Made by a program: the position numbers and the translations under genes. A DNA stretch of 64,000 nt from Pelodera strongyloides (lineage: Eukaryota > Nematoda > Chromadorea > Rhabditida > Rhabditidae). Numbering within the stretch: position 1 is the stretch's first letter; each line of letters begins with the position of its first letter. Below, one piece after another: positions 45,223-56,491 of this stretch. The notes under the pieces are model-generated. The model searched no databases. It was not told the DNA's origin and saw only the letters and a list, made by a program, of their open reading frames with translations. The stretch spans positions 124,001-188,000 of the forward strand of contig JAANDG010000195.1 of assembly GCA_036852015.1 (NCBI GenBank). The letters are read 5' to 3'.

Positions 45223-47311
45223 TCTAGTAAGGGTTGTTTTTGCAATTGCTTTATCATTATCTATCCACTTGATATTCGCACCGAATAGTCAGTGGCTTGT
45301 AGCAATAATAATGTTTTTGTTTGCTGTGTATGAACAGTCCCTTGTCTATTATAATTATTACCTCTTCAGGAAGGCGGAAAAGTGTACCTGATTGAGCCAT
45401 CTGGCCTCTGCTATGAGTATAAGGCTTGGGCCGTCGGCAAGCACAGACAAGCAGCAAAGGTATTCATTTTCTTAATATATACGTTTATTCTTTGTTACAT
45501 TCATGGTATTTGTTTCTTTAAATTCGTAGAATTTTATTTCGTGTTTTATGATGTATAGATTTTTTTGTTGGAACGGGTTCTCTCATAGGTGGTCGTTACC
45601 GACTCTAGTCATACTCTACATAATACGAGTGAAAAATGAGAAACAGCGCCTACGATTTGTTGTCAAAGAATGACTGGAGATTAAGATTTGCTTCTTTCGC
45701 ACAAGCCAGAAGGCATTATTTTTATTCTTATTGTTAGTCCACTTGCAGTGTGATTTTCTCGTGGTAACCTTTTCTTTAGTTTATTCATTTGTAAATCTAT
45801 TAGTATTAATAGTATTCGATAATTATCTTCCAGGCTGAAATCGAAAAGCTGAAACTTGACGACTTGAGCATGGAACAATTGGTCAATGAAGCAGCCCGTA
45901 TTATTATGGCCATTCGCGACGAAGGAAAGGTTGGTTTAGTTTAACATTTGCTGCTTTCGTTCATTTCCTTGACGTAGATTCTTCATTTGACATGAAAAGC
46001 ATCTGTGCTCTGTGCTCTTTTTGTTTATCTTCGTTAAATTAATGTGGGGTTTGTTTTCGAGTTCGTTGGTAATGGTAGCGTGACCTGCCTTATTAATTTT
46101 GTTTGGTCGCATTTGAGAGTTAACTTCCTAATAGTGAGTATCACTTCGTTGACTTCGACTTGGCTACTTTTTATGTTGTAATTTTTTATTGTATGTTCCT
46201 GAATTTACCTTTTTAACTTAATCTGTGATTACGGTTTGCCTTTTGTCTCAGGAGAAGGACGTAACGATCGAAATGGGATGGATCGGTGAACATACTGGCG
46301 GAAAGCATGAGGTCTGTTTTTATTACTACTTTTATCCTTTGTTAGCGCGATAGCGCTAACATAGTTTGGGTTACATCAGAGAGCCCTTTTTTACTGTTAT
46401 AGTTCTGTTCAACTCAAGTTTTGTCGTTTTGTGTGAGTGTGTTAATTTCTTGCACACATTCGCCTACTGCCTACTTGTGTTTCTATACGATTAGTTTAGC
46501 GTATGTACATTTTCGTGAGCTGTGCACCGTCCTTATGTAGTGTATTTTAGCTTGAAAACTTGCTAATACATTGAACTTGCCTTGGTAATAAACTATATCT
46601 TCGACTGGCGAAGCTGGCGTGTAGAAATACATATACAATACGCTGTGCAACTTGTTCTGGTTCTGCCTCTATATAGAGGCTGCATCTATATCTCTCACCC
46701 TATCTTTTCTAGGAATATTACGGTTACTATACTTCCTTTTCACTGCGTAAGGTGCGTATAAAAACAAGCGAAGCTTTCAATGCGTACTACAACCCTATCC
46801 CGTGTACTCATTTTGTGCATATTATAATGTAGACTAATCGTTACATAAAACATCCCGCCAAATGCGGATGATCACCTCCCCTATCTCTAATGCATTGTAT
46901 GCAAATTAGTCTAAATCACCTCCCGATCTCTAATGCATTATATGCAAATTAGTCTAAATCACCTCCCCAAAATTTTGAGATGCGGACATAATTTATTCCC
47001 TGCTTTGTACATTGGAAAGAAGGATGTGGGTTTAGGTTTAGCAGGCCAGGCTCTCTTGCAATTAAATCTGGATTATTTTATATTGTGTGATATAGAATAT
47101 AACATTATAAATTAGAGATAGAGAGACGAATATAAATAAATAAATCTTTTACGATCTTACGCTTCAAGAGCATCATTTACGTACGCTTCAAGGGTGGAAA
47201 TGCAGTTTCAATTTGAATATATTTGTCTTTCAGTTGGTTCCCAACGACGTGGTGGATCGTGCCGAAGAGTGGGCAAGGGCAAAGTTGGATGAAGATGATA
47301 TGGAGGATTAA
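43533..47311 (+). CDS. pas-7: Proteasome subunit alpha type 3 (alpha-7 ring position), eight exons
   Basis: This gene encodes an alpha-ring subunit of the 20S proteasome; the alpha ring gates substrate entry and docks the 19S cap. Exons 43533-43602, 43722-43834, 44038-44199, 44552-44635, 45370-45459, 45834-45929, 46252-46311 and 47234-47311 join in phase to 250 residues, the expected length. The start [20 protein letters not shown] is the proteasome alpha signature and is followed by FQIEYAQKAV. Further conserved stretches are [27 protein letters not shown] and the acidic end KLDEDDMED, typical of PSMA3. There is no catalytic Thr, as normal for alpha subunits. The ATG directly follows a splice-acceptor-like site. 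Intron 4 carries a fold-back element and an AT repeat. Confidence 0.97.
44718..45157. mobile_element. TTAA-flanked fold-back element E, pas-7 intron 4
   Basis: TTAA flanks lie at 44714-44717 and 45158-45161. The ends are AGGATCGCAGTCACTACAAA and the complement of AGGATCGCAGTCACTCCAAA. Arms of about 155 bases pair through CGAGTTTACTTG, AATTCCAACTCAGGG and ACAAGTAGAAAAGTAGTTC. 440 bases, non-coding. Confidence 0.9.
45177..45222. repeat. AT microsatellite
   Basis: About 40 bases of AT dinucleotides lie about 20 bases downstream of fold-back element E, in pas-7 intron 4. Confidence 0.95.
46871..46968. repeat. Tandem 43/44-base repeat in pas-7 intron 7
   Basis: Two and a quarter copies of a unit beginning ATCACCTCCC and containing CTCTAATGCAT and ATGCAAATTAGTCTAA. 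The ATGCAAAT word is an octamer-type POU site, so each unit carries one; this could be chance. Confidence 0.75.
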
Positions 47312-47344
47312 ATTATTAAATTCGATACTCAGGAAGCAGCTTAT

Positions 47345-47473
47345 TACCGTACTTTAAGTCGCTTGTGGTACGGTATGTACCGTACTGGTCCCTTGTGGTA
47401 CGGTATGTACCATACTTTAAGTCCCTTGTGGTAGGGTATCTACCGTACTTTTAGTCCCTTGTGGTACGATATG
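47345..47473 (+). repeat. Four tandem 30-33 base units in the pas-7 3' region
   Basis: Units of the form TACCGTACTTTAAGTCCC followed by TTGTGGTACGGTATG repeat four times, starting 33 bases after the pas-7 stop. TACGGTATGTACCGTA at the unit junctions is self-complementary, so the 3' untranslated region could form a row of hairpins. Confidence 0.8.
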
Positions 47474-49267
47474 TTAAGTTATTCGGTATTCTTACGACAG
47501 TGTACCACCCACCATTGATCAGAAATCACAACGTAATTGACTCTTCATTTTTCGTACTATTTATTTATTTATTCTGTTTATCTAATGCAAGAAAGCAAGC
47601 GTATTGTGACTTGCGTGTAGCGTCCATGTGTTTTTAACGTTGTTTCTTTTTGAGAATTTCAATAATCTTGTGCGTGTAAGTTATTAAATGTAAAATTGTT
47701 TGGCGTAAGTATACTCGGTATTATTGTCCGGTGTAATTGCTCGTTTTTATGCTTATTATCTCTATGAACTACGAGTGTTTTGTAATAAATTATTGTTTGT
47801 GATTTCTTGTGTTTAGTTTAATGTATTCTGAATTTAACCACGTGATATGACATGACAGGTTGTGGGGTAAAATATGTAAGAGAACTTTCAATTTCACTAC
47901 ATAGATAAATTTATGGGTGCACTATAATTTTGTACATTATGGCTATAGCATGAAATGAAAAGATTTATTACTGAAGGATTAAAAGTCTGACAGCTTTCAT
48001 ACTTATACACTATGGCTATATATTGCTGTGAAGTACCCTTAGAAAATAATGCAAATGGCTGTTTTGGCACAATCTTAGACAACGAGAATTCCCTCCTTAG
48101 AGATTAGGAACAGCGGCAGTAGTGCCAGAAGTATGCCAAACGAGGGCGTGCTTATTTCATGGATGGATTGCACTTTCCGACGCAATGCGCCCGAACCGAA
48201 GTTGGGGTTTACATTTGCACCCCTTCTTTAGTGCTGCTTCAGAAACCGTATTGACGTATCCAGAATTACCCCTTCGAAAATTGAAGTAGCAGCTGAAAGC
48301 GTATCTGAAATTTGCATAATTTCTGAGTTGCGCTAGCCCAGTTGATGTGTATAGGCATAAAGAATACGGTAGAGTTACTGACCTTGAGAGTCTTACTGTA
48401 ATCTAGACGCATTAGGTTCGGTCCCATTCACCACGTATTTATAGTATTTGACGGTTCTTCAAGCTTTGGAGAGATGCTCTTGACATGTGTTAATCGGGCG
48501 TGCCCAACATACGTAGAGGATTATCTTCTATATCGACCGGTGTGCTCGTGAATCCTCATCCCCTTTAAGTATTTCTTTCATCAGGAGATATAGTGGGGTG
48601 CATTATCAGGGGAAGGGACCCGGGGGCGCTACTCATCTAATCTCTCCTTGTTGCCCTCCCCATGCCCGACCGTATCCCGATGGCGTCTGCTCCCCGGGTG
48701 GGGGGAGGGTTGGCCCGGCCGGTGGGTATCTATGGAAATGTGTGAGGGCCTCCCACCTTGTCCCTACTGTGTGAGTTGGTCGTCTGCTGGACCGGTCTTT
48801 CTTTTTGTAGGAACATCCCACGCTTACTTAATCTAGACTTGTAATACATGTTTTGAAAACATTTCCGAAAATGTAATTCGGATTCGTTGCGGTGTTATGG
48901 CGAGAAGTGTGCCAAACCAGGGCAACCCTTACAGGGTGTGCCGCTTCATACGGGCACCCCTCGTTTTAGTACCGTTGTTATATGGGAAATTCATTCTGAG
49001 CGAGCGTAGTTCCAAAGTAGTAACACCAGTCCTACAATCGAACAAATACCCTGCAACGTTAGAATGCATAATTCAACTGGAAGTGTAACTACTAGTTTGC
49101 ACAAAATTCAGAATGTAATATGAGTGTAATTTGTTCGCGGTCAGAGACCAAGTAAAGGAGAAACATAACTATTTTGAAAGTGCCTTTCAAGACAAGGTTG
49201 CTGTGAATAGTATTTTATCAGAGTTCCTCTTGTAGGTGTATCTTGGGCCTAGGATTTGACCTTATCC

Positions 49268-49309
49268 TTAGGCTTAGGCTTAGGTAACGGGAGTAGGCCT
49301 AAGCCTAAG
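49268..49309. repeat. Head-to-head telomere repeats (TTAGGC / GCCTAA)
   Basis: Almost three TTAGGC units are followed, after about 11 bases, by GGCCTAAGCCTAAG in opposite orientation. TTAGGC is the telomere repeat of most nematodes. It is internal here. Confidence 0.85.
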
Positions 49310-50582
49310 TCTGCTAATTGCAAGCTTAATCCTTTTAATTTTTTAAATGACGTCATTATCCGGTCTATTTATGAATAAAGAGATGTCCATCACTACCCCT
49401 TCTCTTTATAGTGCCCATTGTGTTCTTTAGCTGATGTGATGTTCTTAATTATGTGGTTCTTTGCGTCTTCATGCTTTCGTATATCTGCTCTTTTCTATTT
49501 AATTCGAGTGGGAGAAAATGAAACAAGTATTGTTGTGTTCGGCGGTACCTTTTGCATTGTTGACTTGTGCTGACTTGTAAAATTACTACGTTCCCAAGTT
49601 CGTCTTTAATTCTCTCTCTCGTGTAACTTGTAGAATGCGCATATTTTGAGCTCGACAAAGTTCCTGACCGCCTGACCCCTTGTATCCGACAACCGTTTTC
49701 TACAGTTTTATATCTTTTACTGCAACACTCCGTTGGCCATTCAGTGATACCATTTCAAAGAATCTAGTCACTCTTGTTCGGGAAGCTGAGCAAGAGCACA
49801 TATGAATTAACTAATACAATATGATTATACTGTATCAGCTAAAGCTTGGAAAACACGTGATTCTTATAGAACCTTTTATTGACAAGAAACGGTGACACGG
49901 TAGTCTGTCTTGGTCTTGGCTTATCGAGTCCGTAGAGTAGGGGGGCCTTCAGGCCACTACCGTACTGCAGGCGGCGGGGATTTCTTCCTCTTCGGCGCTG
50001 GTCACTCAAGCTCACCACAGAGCTATCCACTGCACACTACGGTTTTGATACGGTCCCGCTAACCGTGAGCAGATTTAGGGCTCTGTCAGACCCGAGGCAG
50101 TTTTAAGGGACTCTGCCAACTTGTGCGCTTTATTATAGAGGACGCCCGCCTCTTTGTCGTTCAGGAACTGTAGAACAGGAACTGATACTCAACTCCTTCA
50201 GCAGGAGTTTATATTACTATAGTTAGATGCTAATAGTTACTGTAATTAGTAAGCAATACACTTCTAGACAACTAGTATTGTAGATGTTACGGAATACGTT
50301 TCTGGTTGTGACAATAGTCGCAACATACTAAATGTTGCGGCAAGTTTCTCTGCACGTGGTGCGCACTCATTTTCGTAAGATATCGTAATCACTGAGGAAA
50401 GTTGTCGTGCAAGCGGTAACCTTTCGGCGTTCAAAGCCTATTTGGCAACTTGTGGCGGGCAGCTTGCACGCCAGAAACCAACGGAGTGCAACTTTTTCCA
50501 CGTCGCTTGCACACTGTAACGTAGCCGCTTGCACACCAACTTTCAGGTGCCTTCATTTTTTCCCTCCGTACAGTTTACTTTC

Positions 50583-50596
50583 AGTGATAAATTTGT
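50583..50596 (+). promoter_or_regulatory. Probable trans-splice acceptor of the zinc-finger gene
   Basis: TTACTTTCAG ends at 50584, 12 bases before the chosen ATG at 50597. The pattern matches nematode spliced-leader acceptor sites and supports this start. Confidence 0.5.
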
Positions 50597-52592
50597 ATGA
50601 GCTTGAATCCTCTGGCCGTCGGCTTTCTGGCCTCTATCCATCGGATGGTAGAGATGCAGACACAGGGGCCTAAGGAGAACCACCCAACACAGGTGAGAGA
50701 TCAGTGATCGGAGGCTCACAAATATTCCGTGACAAATATGGATACGACGAGGAGTAACGAAGAAGATTCGTGTGGTTAACTGACTACAGTACACCTGTGT
50801 ACAATGGCCGTATGCACGAACAGTGGGAGCCTCCCTGGGTGGGAGTTTGTCTCTGCGTGTTTCTGATCCGCGTGATCCCTCCCTTTTGTAACCTCCCACT
50901 GGGAGACTGGGAGCATACTCCCAGCGTTCGTGCATACAGCCACAGGTGTGCTGTCGACGACAAGGTTTCGAAATGGCTCTGAAATGAGTTTCAGCTATTT
51001 TACTCCCTTTTTGATTGTGAGGGGGCGGTTCGTTCATTTATTATGCACACATACAAATCGTAAGTACTGGGGTTTCCAAGTATCCCGAAAATCGGTGCGA
51101 TTCTGTCAACACTGCCGTATTTCTGCACGAAACTTGCAAAATATTCTCGTGTAGTTGAAAAATACTGTAAATTTCCACCGTGAAAGCCCCATCAAAAGTT
51201 CACCGTCGTAGCTTTCGCGTTTAGAAAAAAGAGTGACCACAAAACAGTGGCCGAATGTAAGAAATATATTAGGGGCAGAAGAGAGAAGAATAGTTAAAAA
51301 AGTAATTGAGAAACTCGTTTGTTTCAGGACATTTCAGCTGCGCTCGCAGGACTGGGAGCCAGTTCCGGGCCTTCAAGCCTGGTTCCCAATCCCCTGTTGA
51401 ACTGCCTGAATCAAGATGCGAATGCGGAAATTGCATTGAATAACAATTATAGGGTAGGTTAAAAAGTAATTGCGGCTGATTCTCACGGTCCTGGAAGGCG
51501 ATGGTATTTTTTCTGCTCACGTATATGTAATGTAGTGGTTTAATTATCCACGTTTGAGGTATTTATTCCTTGTCCTGATGATGCCGAAAGGTGAAACGTT
51601 GACATAAAGATTTGGTTTACATCTGTAAAACCTGTCTTTTCGGGTGTCGTACTAACAATAAGCTCGACGATTCTACCTATTCTATAACAATGTAGATAAT
51701 TGCCATGGATAAAAAAAACGGAATTCCATTTTTTTATATATTGTGTTTCCTTACAGTCTGTGTCGATGGCGCATAAGCGAGCGAATTTGGAGCGAAAAAT
51801 CGCGGCCATGAGGCGGCAGAAAGAGGAGGAAAATGCTGATTGCTTAGGCTTAGGCTTAGGCTTAGGCTTAGGCTTAGAGCAGGTTGGACCGTTGGAATCT
51901 GTGGGTGGACTGCACTAATGTTTCGAATAAATATCCGAGTAATTAACGCACACTCGCTGTTCTATATAAAGTTTATTCTCCTCTGGCTAAGAATAAGATA
52001 CTTATTGAAGCAGTATTGTACCTACTTTGGGAAATTTTCATATGACACGCATATCCTTTGTATCCTATGAAAATTTTTGGTGCCCGTCCGAAGCTTCTGG
52101 CACCAAATTGACATAGGACACATAGGATATGCGTATGGTATGAAATGCAAATTTCCCAAAGTAGGTACAACACTGCTTTAATTTCGCTCTTACAGACGAT
52201 CAACACAACTCCATTGGTTGACTTTTCTCGGGTTGTCCCTGATGAATCATCGGACGCCGACGTCGAGATCTTCCGAAAGGGACTGCAACTGATGCTCAGT
52301 GAGCAGACTGATTTGTTCAACTTTGCCGCTCAGTCTGCCGAAGAGGTTCTCCTGAAAATGAGCGAGGTAATGAAGGTTAGTGAATGTCTGGAGCTCAGTA
52401 ACAGACTTTCAACAAGTCGGTGACTGCCCACTAACTTCGGACGAAGAACTTCTCAGTCGTCTTGGCACCTGTCTAGATTTTATGGTGCCTTGTAATTCGT
52501 ACTACTTCCAACTTCCAAGTTTAGGACTCTTCTTCGCAAAAGACGTCACGCAAAGGATCGCGAAAACGAGAGAGAAAAGTACGTGATTTGAG

Positions 52593-52652
<60 letters not shown>

Positions 52653-54533
52653 GGGCACACTGTATAACAGCTCACCACTGATTACCCAAAACCTTAATTA
52701 TGCGTTCATGCAGCGAATCAGAGTTTGGCTTGGCCAGCGTTACCGAAACGTTATCTTTTCTTGTATCGAAAAAAAATGTGGACTAATAATGATGATCAGT
52801 TTCAGATTCCGTGTACGTGCGAGATTTGTGGCAAGAAGCTGGCAAGCTCGTTTCAGCTAAAGGAACACATTTCCATACAACATTTGTAGGTTTATTTTTA
52901 TTTCCATCAGAAACCAGTTGACATTTAGAATTTCTCATTAGATTTTTCATCAATTAGTATAAAAGGGTGAAACGATATTTTCAGAAATGAGCGTAACTTC
53001 GAATGCGAACATTGCGGAACAAAATTTGGCAGGAGAGGAGGTAATTACGCTAATTAGCTAATTAGTGAACCGCATTTCGTTTTTGAATAAAATGCAGTAA
53101 TTTACCAACTATCAAGTACGAGTACAAATACAAAATATACCAAATACAGAATGTCAAATATCATTGCTAATTTTATCGCTCATCTGTTTGCGTTTCTATG
53201 TCGTTTTTTTGTCATCCTCGGGTGCACACATTTTGGTGTATTTAGTAAGTAAGTAAATTAATGAGTGTTCCATAAGATTATATATATCTCTAAAAGCTGT
53301 ATCCCCAAGGTCTTCGACGTCACGTACAGATGGTTCACCTCAATCAGACACATCGGTGTCCATATGAGGGTTGCGTACATCCGGGGTATAAGTGCAGTAA
53401 GGTGGGTGAAGTTCATCACTTAGGTTTGAGTCAACATATGTAAGGTGAAAGAATGGCCAGTGAAAACTCTCTATATCTCTTTCGTTGTCTACCTTTCTAT
53501 ACTTTCTCTCCTCTTCTCCATGTCTCTTTCTCTGTCACCCTCAGTTTCTCTGAATTATCATCATCTCTGTGTCTTCTGTTTCTGTTTCGGATATTATAAA
53601 ATCGGAATTTCTTAAAAGTTAACAGCTAAAAATCTGCGCAGTGGATTTCAGGCATTAGCGGCGCACATCCGAAGTGTGCACACCAATCAACGACCGTACG
53701 AATGTGAGCATTGTCAGAAGTCTTTTGTTAGGAGAAATGATCTGAAGATGCATGAGATGACGCATAATAAGGTGAGGAACTACAAGTGGTTTCAATTAAC
53801 GCGTTTCGCGCTTATTTCTTGGCGTTTGTTGACGTATTTAACAACTATTTAGAGGTCGCATATGGGGGCTCCTATGGTTTCCTCGTGGCTATGGGACAGA
53901 TCCGAACTCGGGTTCTATTAATAAGAGATAAACGCGCAAACCACTGCGCCATGCATTGCTTATAGCGAATTAGGTAATCATATAAACTTCAGACGATCAG
54001 TTTCGGATGTGTTTGTGGGTCGCGATTCCGACGTCAGATCTATTTGAAAAAGCATCAGAAGAACTGTCAAATACATGCGACGGCAGAGGAGGAATCAGGA
54101 GAGACTGACGAAACAAAAACAAAGGAGATCAGCACAATGGATACAGAGACTGAGGATCTGGCTGTAATAACAAAGAATATTGCCGATATCGTGGAGGAAA
54201 CTGTAGCTGCCGTTGAGGTAGGTACCCCTCGCAAACATATTTTCAAACCTAGAACGAGTGATTCTAAGCCCAAGGAATTTTGCTTTTCAGTAAATGTTCT
54301 ACGAAGAAGATATAGTTTTTGAAACTGAGCTATCGGTTGTTGATATAGGAACCGTTACACTTTTTCGTGCGTTGTATTAAAGTGTGTTGTTTTTCGCATA
54401 CATTTCTGTATTTATGAATTCACTAGCCACTAAACTAGTGTTACAGACAGAGGACTCTGTTGTGAAGCCTGAAGCTGAAGACACTGTCGTTGAGGAGGAC
54501 CTTACTACCACAACTAAGGAGTCTACTGATTAA
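50597..54533 (+). CDS. C2H2 zinc-finger protein, five fingers
   Basis: Exons 50597-50692, 51328-51453, 51757-51882, 52196-52366, 52806-52885, 52985-53040, 53310-53401, 53652-53771, 53993-54217 and 54447-54533 join in phase to about 392 residues. The N-terminal third is unrecognised: MSLNPLAVGF, a Gly/Ser-rich patch, a basic KRANLERKIAAMRRQKEEE helix, then a Leu-Gly repeat from in-frame telomere hexamers, and a stretch with VDFSRVVPDESSD. Five fingers follow: CEICGKKL..H..H, CEHCGTKF..H..H, CPYEGC..H..H, CEHCQKSF..H..H and a last CVCGSRF..H..C finger. The tail is acidic, Thr/Glu-rich (TEEDTVVEED-like). A nuclear DNA- or RNA-binding role follows from the fingers; the target is unknown. If intron 3 is retained the product would stop at 51918 just after the Leu-Gly repeat. 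Confidence 0.88.
50786..50955. repeat. Inverted repeat in zinc-finger intron 1
   Basis: ACACCTGTGTACAATGGCCG, TGCACGAAC and GGGAGCCTCCC on the left have imperfect complements on the right (GGGAGCATACTCCC, GTTCGTGCATAC, CACAGGTGT). It is probably an eroded fold-back element of about 170 bases. Confidence 0.6.
51844..51877 (+). repeat. Telomere repeats inside a coding exon
   Basis: Five TTAGGC hexamers plus TTAG lie in exon 3 of the zinc-finger gene, five bases before the donor at 51883. They are read in frame as alternating Leu and Gly. Because six is a multiple of three, gain or loss of units would not break the frame. Confidence 0.9.
52012..52177. mobile_element. Fold-back element, GTATTGTACCTACTT family, zinc-finger intron 3
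   Basis: AGCAGTATTGTACCTACTTTGG on the left pairs with CCAAAGTAGGTACAACACTGCT on the right, and the right edge abuts TTAA. It ends about 15 bases before the exon 4 acceptor. It is a sister of the element at 17182-17344. Confidence 0.85.
52595..52651. repeat. GT microsatellite in zinc-finger intron 4
   Basis: About 28 uninterrupted TG dinucleotides. In RNA a UG run can bind CELF-type splicing factors, but no function is shown here. Confidence 0.95.
53890..53955 (-). repeat. tRNA-derived SINE fragment in zinc-finger intron 8
   Basis: Read on the minus strand, TGGCGCAGTGGTTTGCGC matches a pol III A box and D arm, and GAGTTCGGATC matches a B box about 25-30 bases on. The full cloverleaf does not close well. 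It lies about 40 bases upstream of the exon 9 acceptor. Confidence 0.45.
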
Positions 54534-56466
54534 CTTCTATTATGTTCCGGGAATGTTTCCTCACAAACAAATTACTGTCATCGAAAGGGTGCTGCTGGAG
54601 AGCTTTTGATGATATATTCTAATTTGTTTCCCAATTTCATAATTCATAATTTCAGTTAATTTCTTCTTTTCCAAAAGTAGAAAGGATAAAGTCGAGAATT
54701 CCGACTTGTATTTATGTCCATCGTTGGCTGTTCTTTGCTTTCTTCTATTTTTGTACCCGTTTTAATAAGTTTTCTCATAACTGGCCGCGTCTTTGTCCTT
54801 TACCTTTTTCGAAGAGAGAGAGAGAGAGAGAGACATGGAGAAAGTGAGAAAGAAGCTTATGTGGCCCTATATATATTCTTATTGATGGGTCTAATTCTAA
54901 TTCCTTCACAGGCCAAGCACGACCCCTCTTTGATATGCTTATTTCATCTGTTGTCGTGACAACACACAACCGGCAAATGAAATAGAGATACATGGGCATA
55001 CTTGCCACCCCGGGCACCTCATCTGGGACTTAAGAATAGAGAAAACAAAGTCGACTGGGCCAGAAGAAGAGGGCGAATCTGCCCTGAATTGGGCGGAGGA
55101 CCAAAAGATGGGGGACAGATTCACAGTATATTTGGTACACACCTGTTTTTTCATAGGAGTTTTATGAGCCCTGGATTTACTATCATAATGTATTTTAATT
55201 TATTTAAACTTTTAATTGATGGTCTAGCATGATCTCTAACTGTATTCGCAGACCGCACTAAACTTAGATAACAAATACCAGCCGGTTTTTGAAACGCATC
55301 TCAAGCACTTGCATTCCTATGCATTTATGCGAAGTGGGGTCTAATTGGGGTCTACTTTTTATTCTAATTTTAGCTCATTTGCATAAGCTGCATAAGAAAG
55401 CAGGTGTACGCAATGCGTTTCAAAAACCGGCCGGTATTTCGCTTTAACTTAACTTAGGGCGTATACTTTTAAACTTAGACTCTAGATAGTCTGGAAAAAT
55501 GCGCGCCGTGACCCATGACAATGTCATTGGACTGAATTTAGTATATTAGGTTTAGACATTAAATTTGCACATTGAATAAGTAATCACTCTTCGTATATGG
55601 TATATTATAGACAGTAAAATAGTACGGTGTTCGTTTTACATAATCATCATTTTCTCCATGTGACCTCTGAAATTGCATATCATTCGGTTTATTTTGTTTC
55701 TTCTGATTTTATTATATTAATAATACATCGATTTATTTGCTTGCAAGTCAATAAAGATTTTTTTTACCAGTGTACTGTTATTTATTATTTTTTTGAAGCC
55801 TGCGGCAAGAAGACCACCGAAAAAAAGCACAGAAAAAAAATAAAGAATAATGTCACAAAAAAACGTCTGTATCCGGTCACTAACTGGTTTTCACAGAAAA
55901 AAAGCATACATGTTGTGTTCTGTCACAGGTAATTTTTCGGCCATGTGGTTACTAGCTGACTACGGTTTTCGAGCAAACTCGATCACGACATGGTCACCAA
56001 GCGGTCACCAAATGGGTTGGCCCATGACAAAAAATTACAGGCAACTTCACCAAATCTCCTATGACTGAGGATTTCACTGTGCTAATTAGCCGCTACGTCT
56101 AACCGGATAGATAGCCCGTGTGCCCCATCAGAGAGTGTTTCGAGTCAGCTACCGTACATATAGTCCTAGTCTTCTTCCTCAAATTTTCTACCATTGTGTT
56201 TGTAAGCCAGACGTGTAAGTTACGAAAGAACGAAAACCCATACAGTCACTCAAGTTAATGTACGGTTTTGAGATAGAAGCGCGTGGGCATGAGAACAAGC
56301 ATATGAATATGAAAATGATATATGTTTCTCGTGCGTCTATATACTTTGTCACAATAAAGTAGGACAGTAACGCGGGTGGGCAAAAAAAAGCGCGCCCGGG
56401 TGGAATGTGTATTTGCCAGCGGGCAAGAGAGCGCGCGAGACCGTTGACTTATCTTCTTTGCCTGCC
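54534..56466. other. Intergenic region between zinc-finger and peroxidase-like genes
   Basis: This includes the zinc-finger 3' untranslated region. AATAAA at 55750-55755 is one candidate end, though distant. It contains a short GA microsatellite near 54817, a fold-back element at about 55268-55443 and a GGTCACCAAATGG-type repeat near 55870-56060. No protein gene is evident. Confidence 0.5.
55268..55443. mobile_element. Fold-back element, CCGGCCGG family (left end eroded)
   Basis: The left edge ACAAATACCAGCCGGTTTTTGAAACGC pairs with the right edge GCGTTTCAAAAACCGGCCGG, which continues TATTTCGCT and TTAA at 55444-55447. The left TTAA is lost. Confidence 0.8.
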
Positions 56467-56491
56467 AGACTTAGTGTCTACAACATTGGCA
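56455..56491 (+). promoter_or_regulatory. Possible trans-splice acceptor of the peroxidase-like gene
   Basis: CTTCTTTGCCTGCCAG ends at 56468, 23 bases before the ATG at 56492, giving a short leader. Confidence 0.35.

Larger units (their letters stand above)
47312..50582. other. Intergenic region after pas-7
   Basis: After the tandem repeat, AATAAA at 47784-47789 is the likely pas-7 poly(A) signal. Farther on are two diverged copies of an AGAAGTRTGCCAAAC segment (about 48127 and 48902), a GC-rich patch near 48610-48730, and head-to-head telomere repeats near 49268-49309. A possible tRNA-derived SINE lies on the minus strand at about 49940-50045 (TGGATAGCTC..GGTGAGC and ATCCCCGCC). I see no protein gene. 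Confidence 0.55.

Noticed and set aside
50543..51037. A 164-codon minus-strand frame
   Set aside because: It is antisense to exon 1 of the zinc-finger gene and to an inverted repeat in its first intron.
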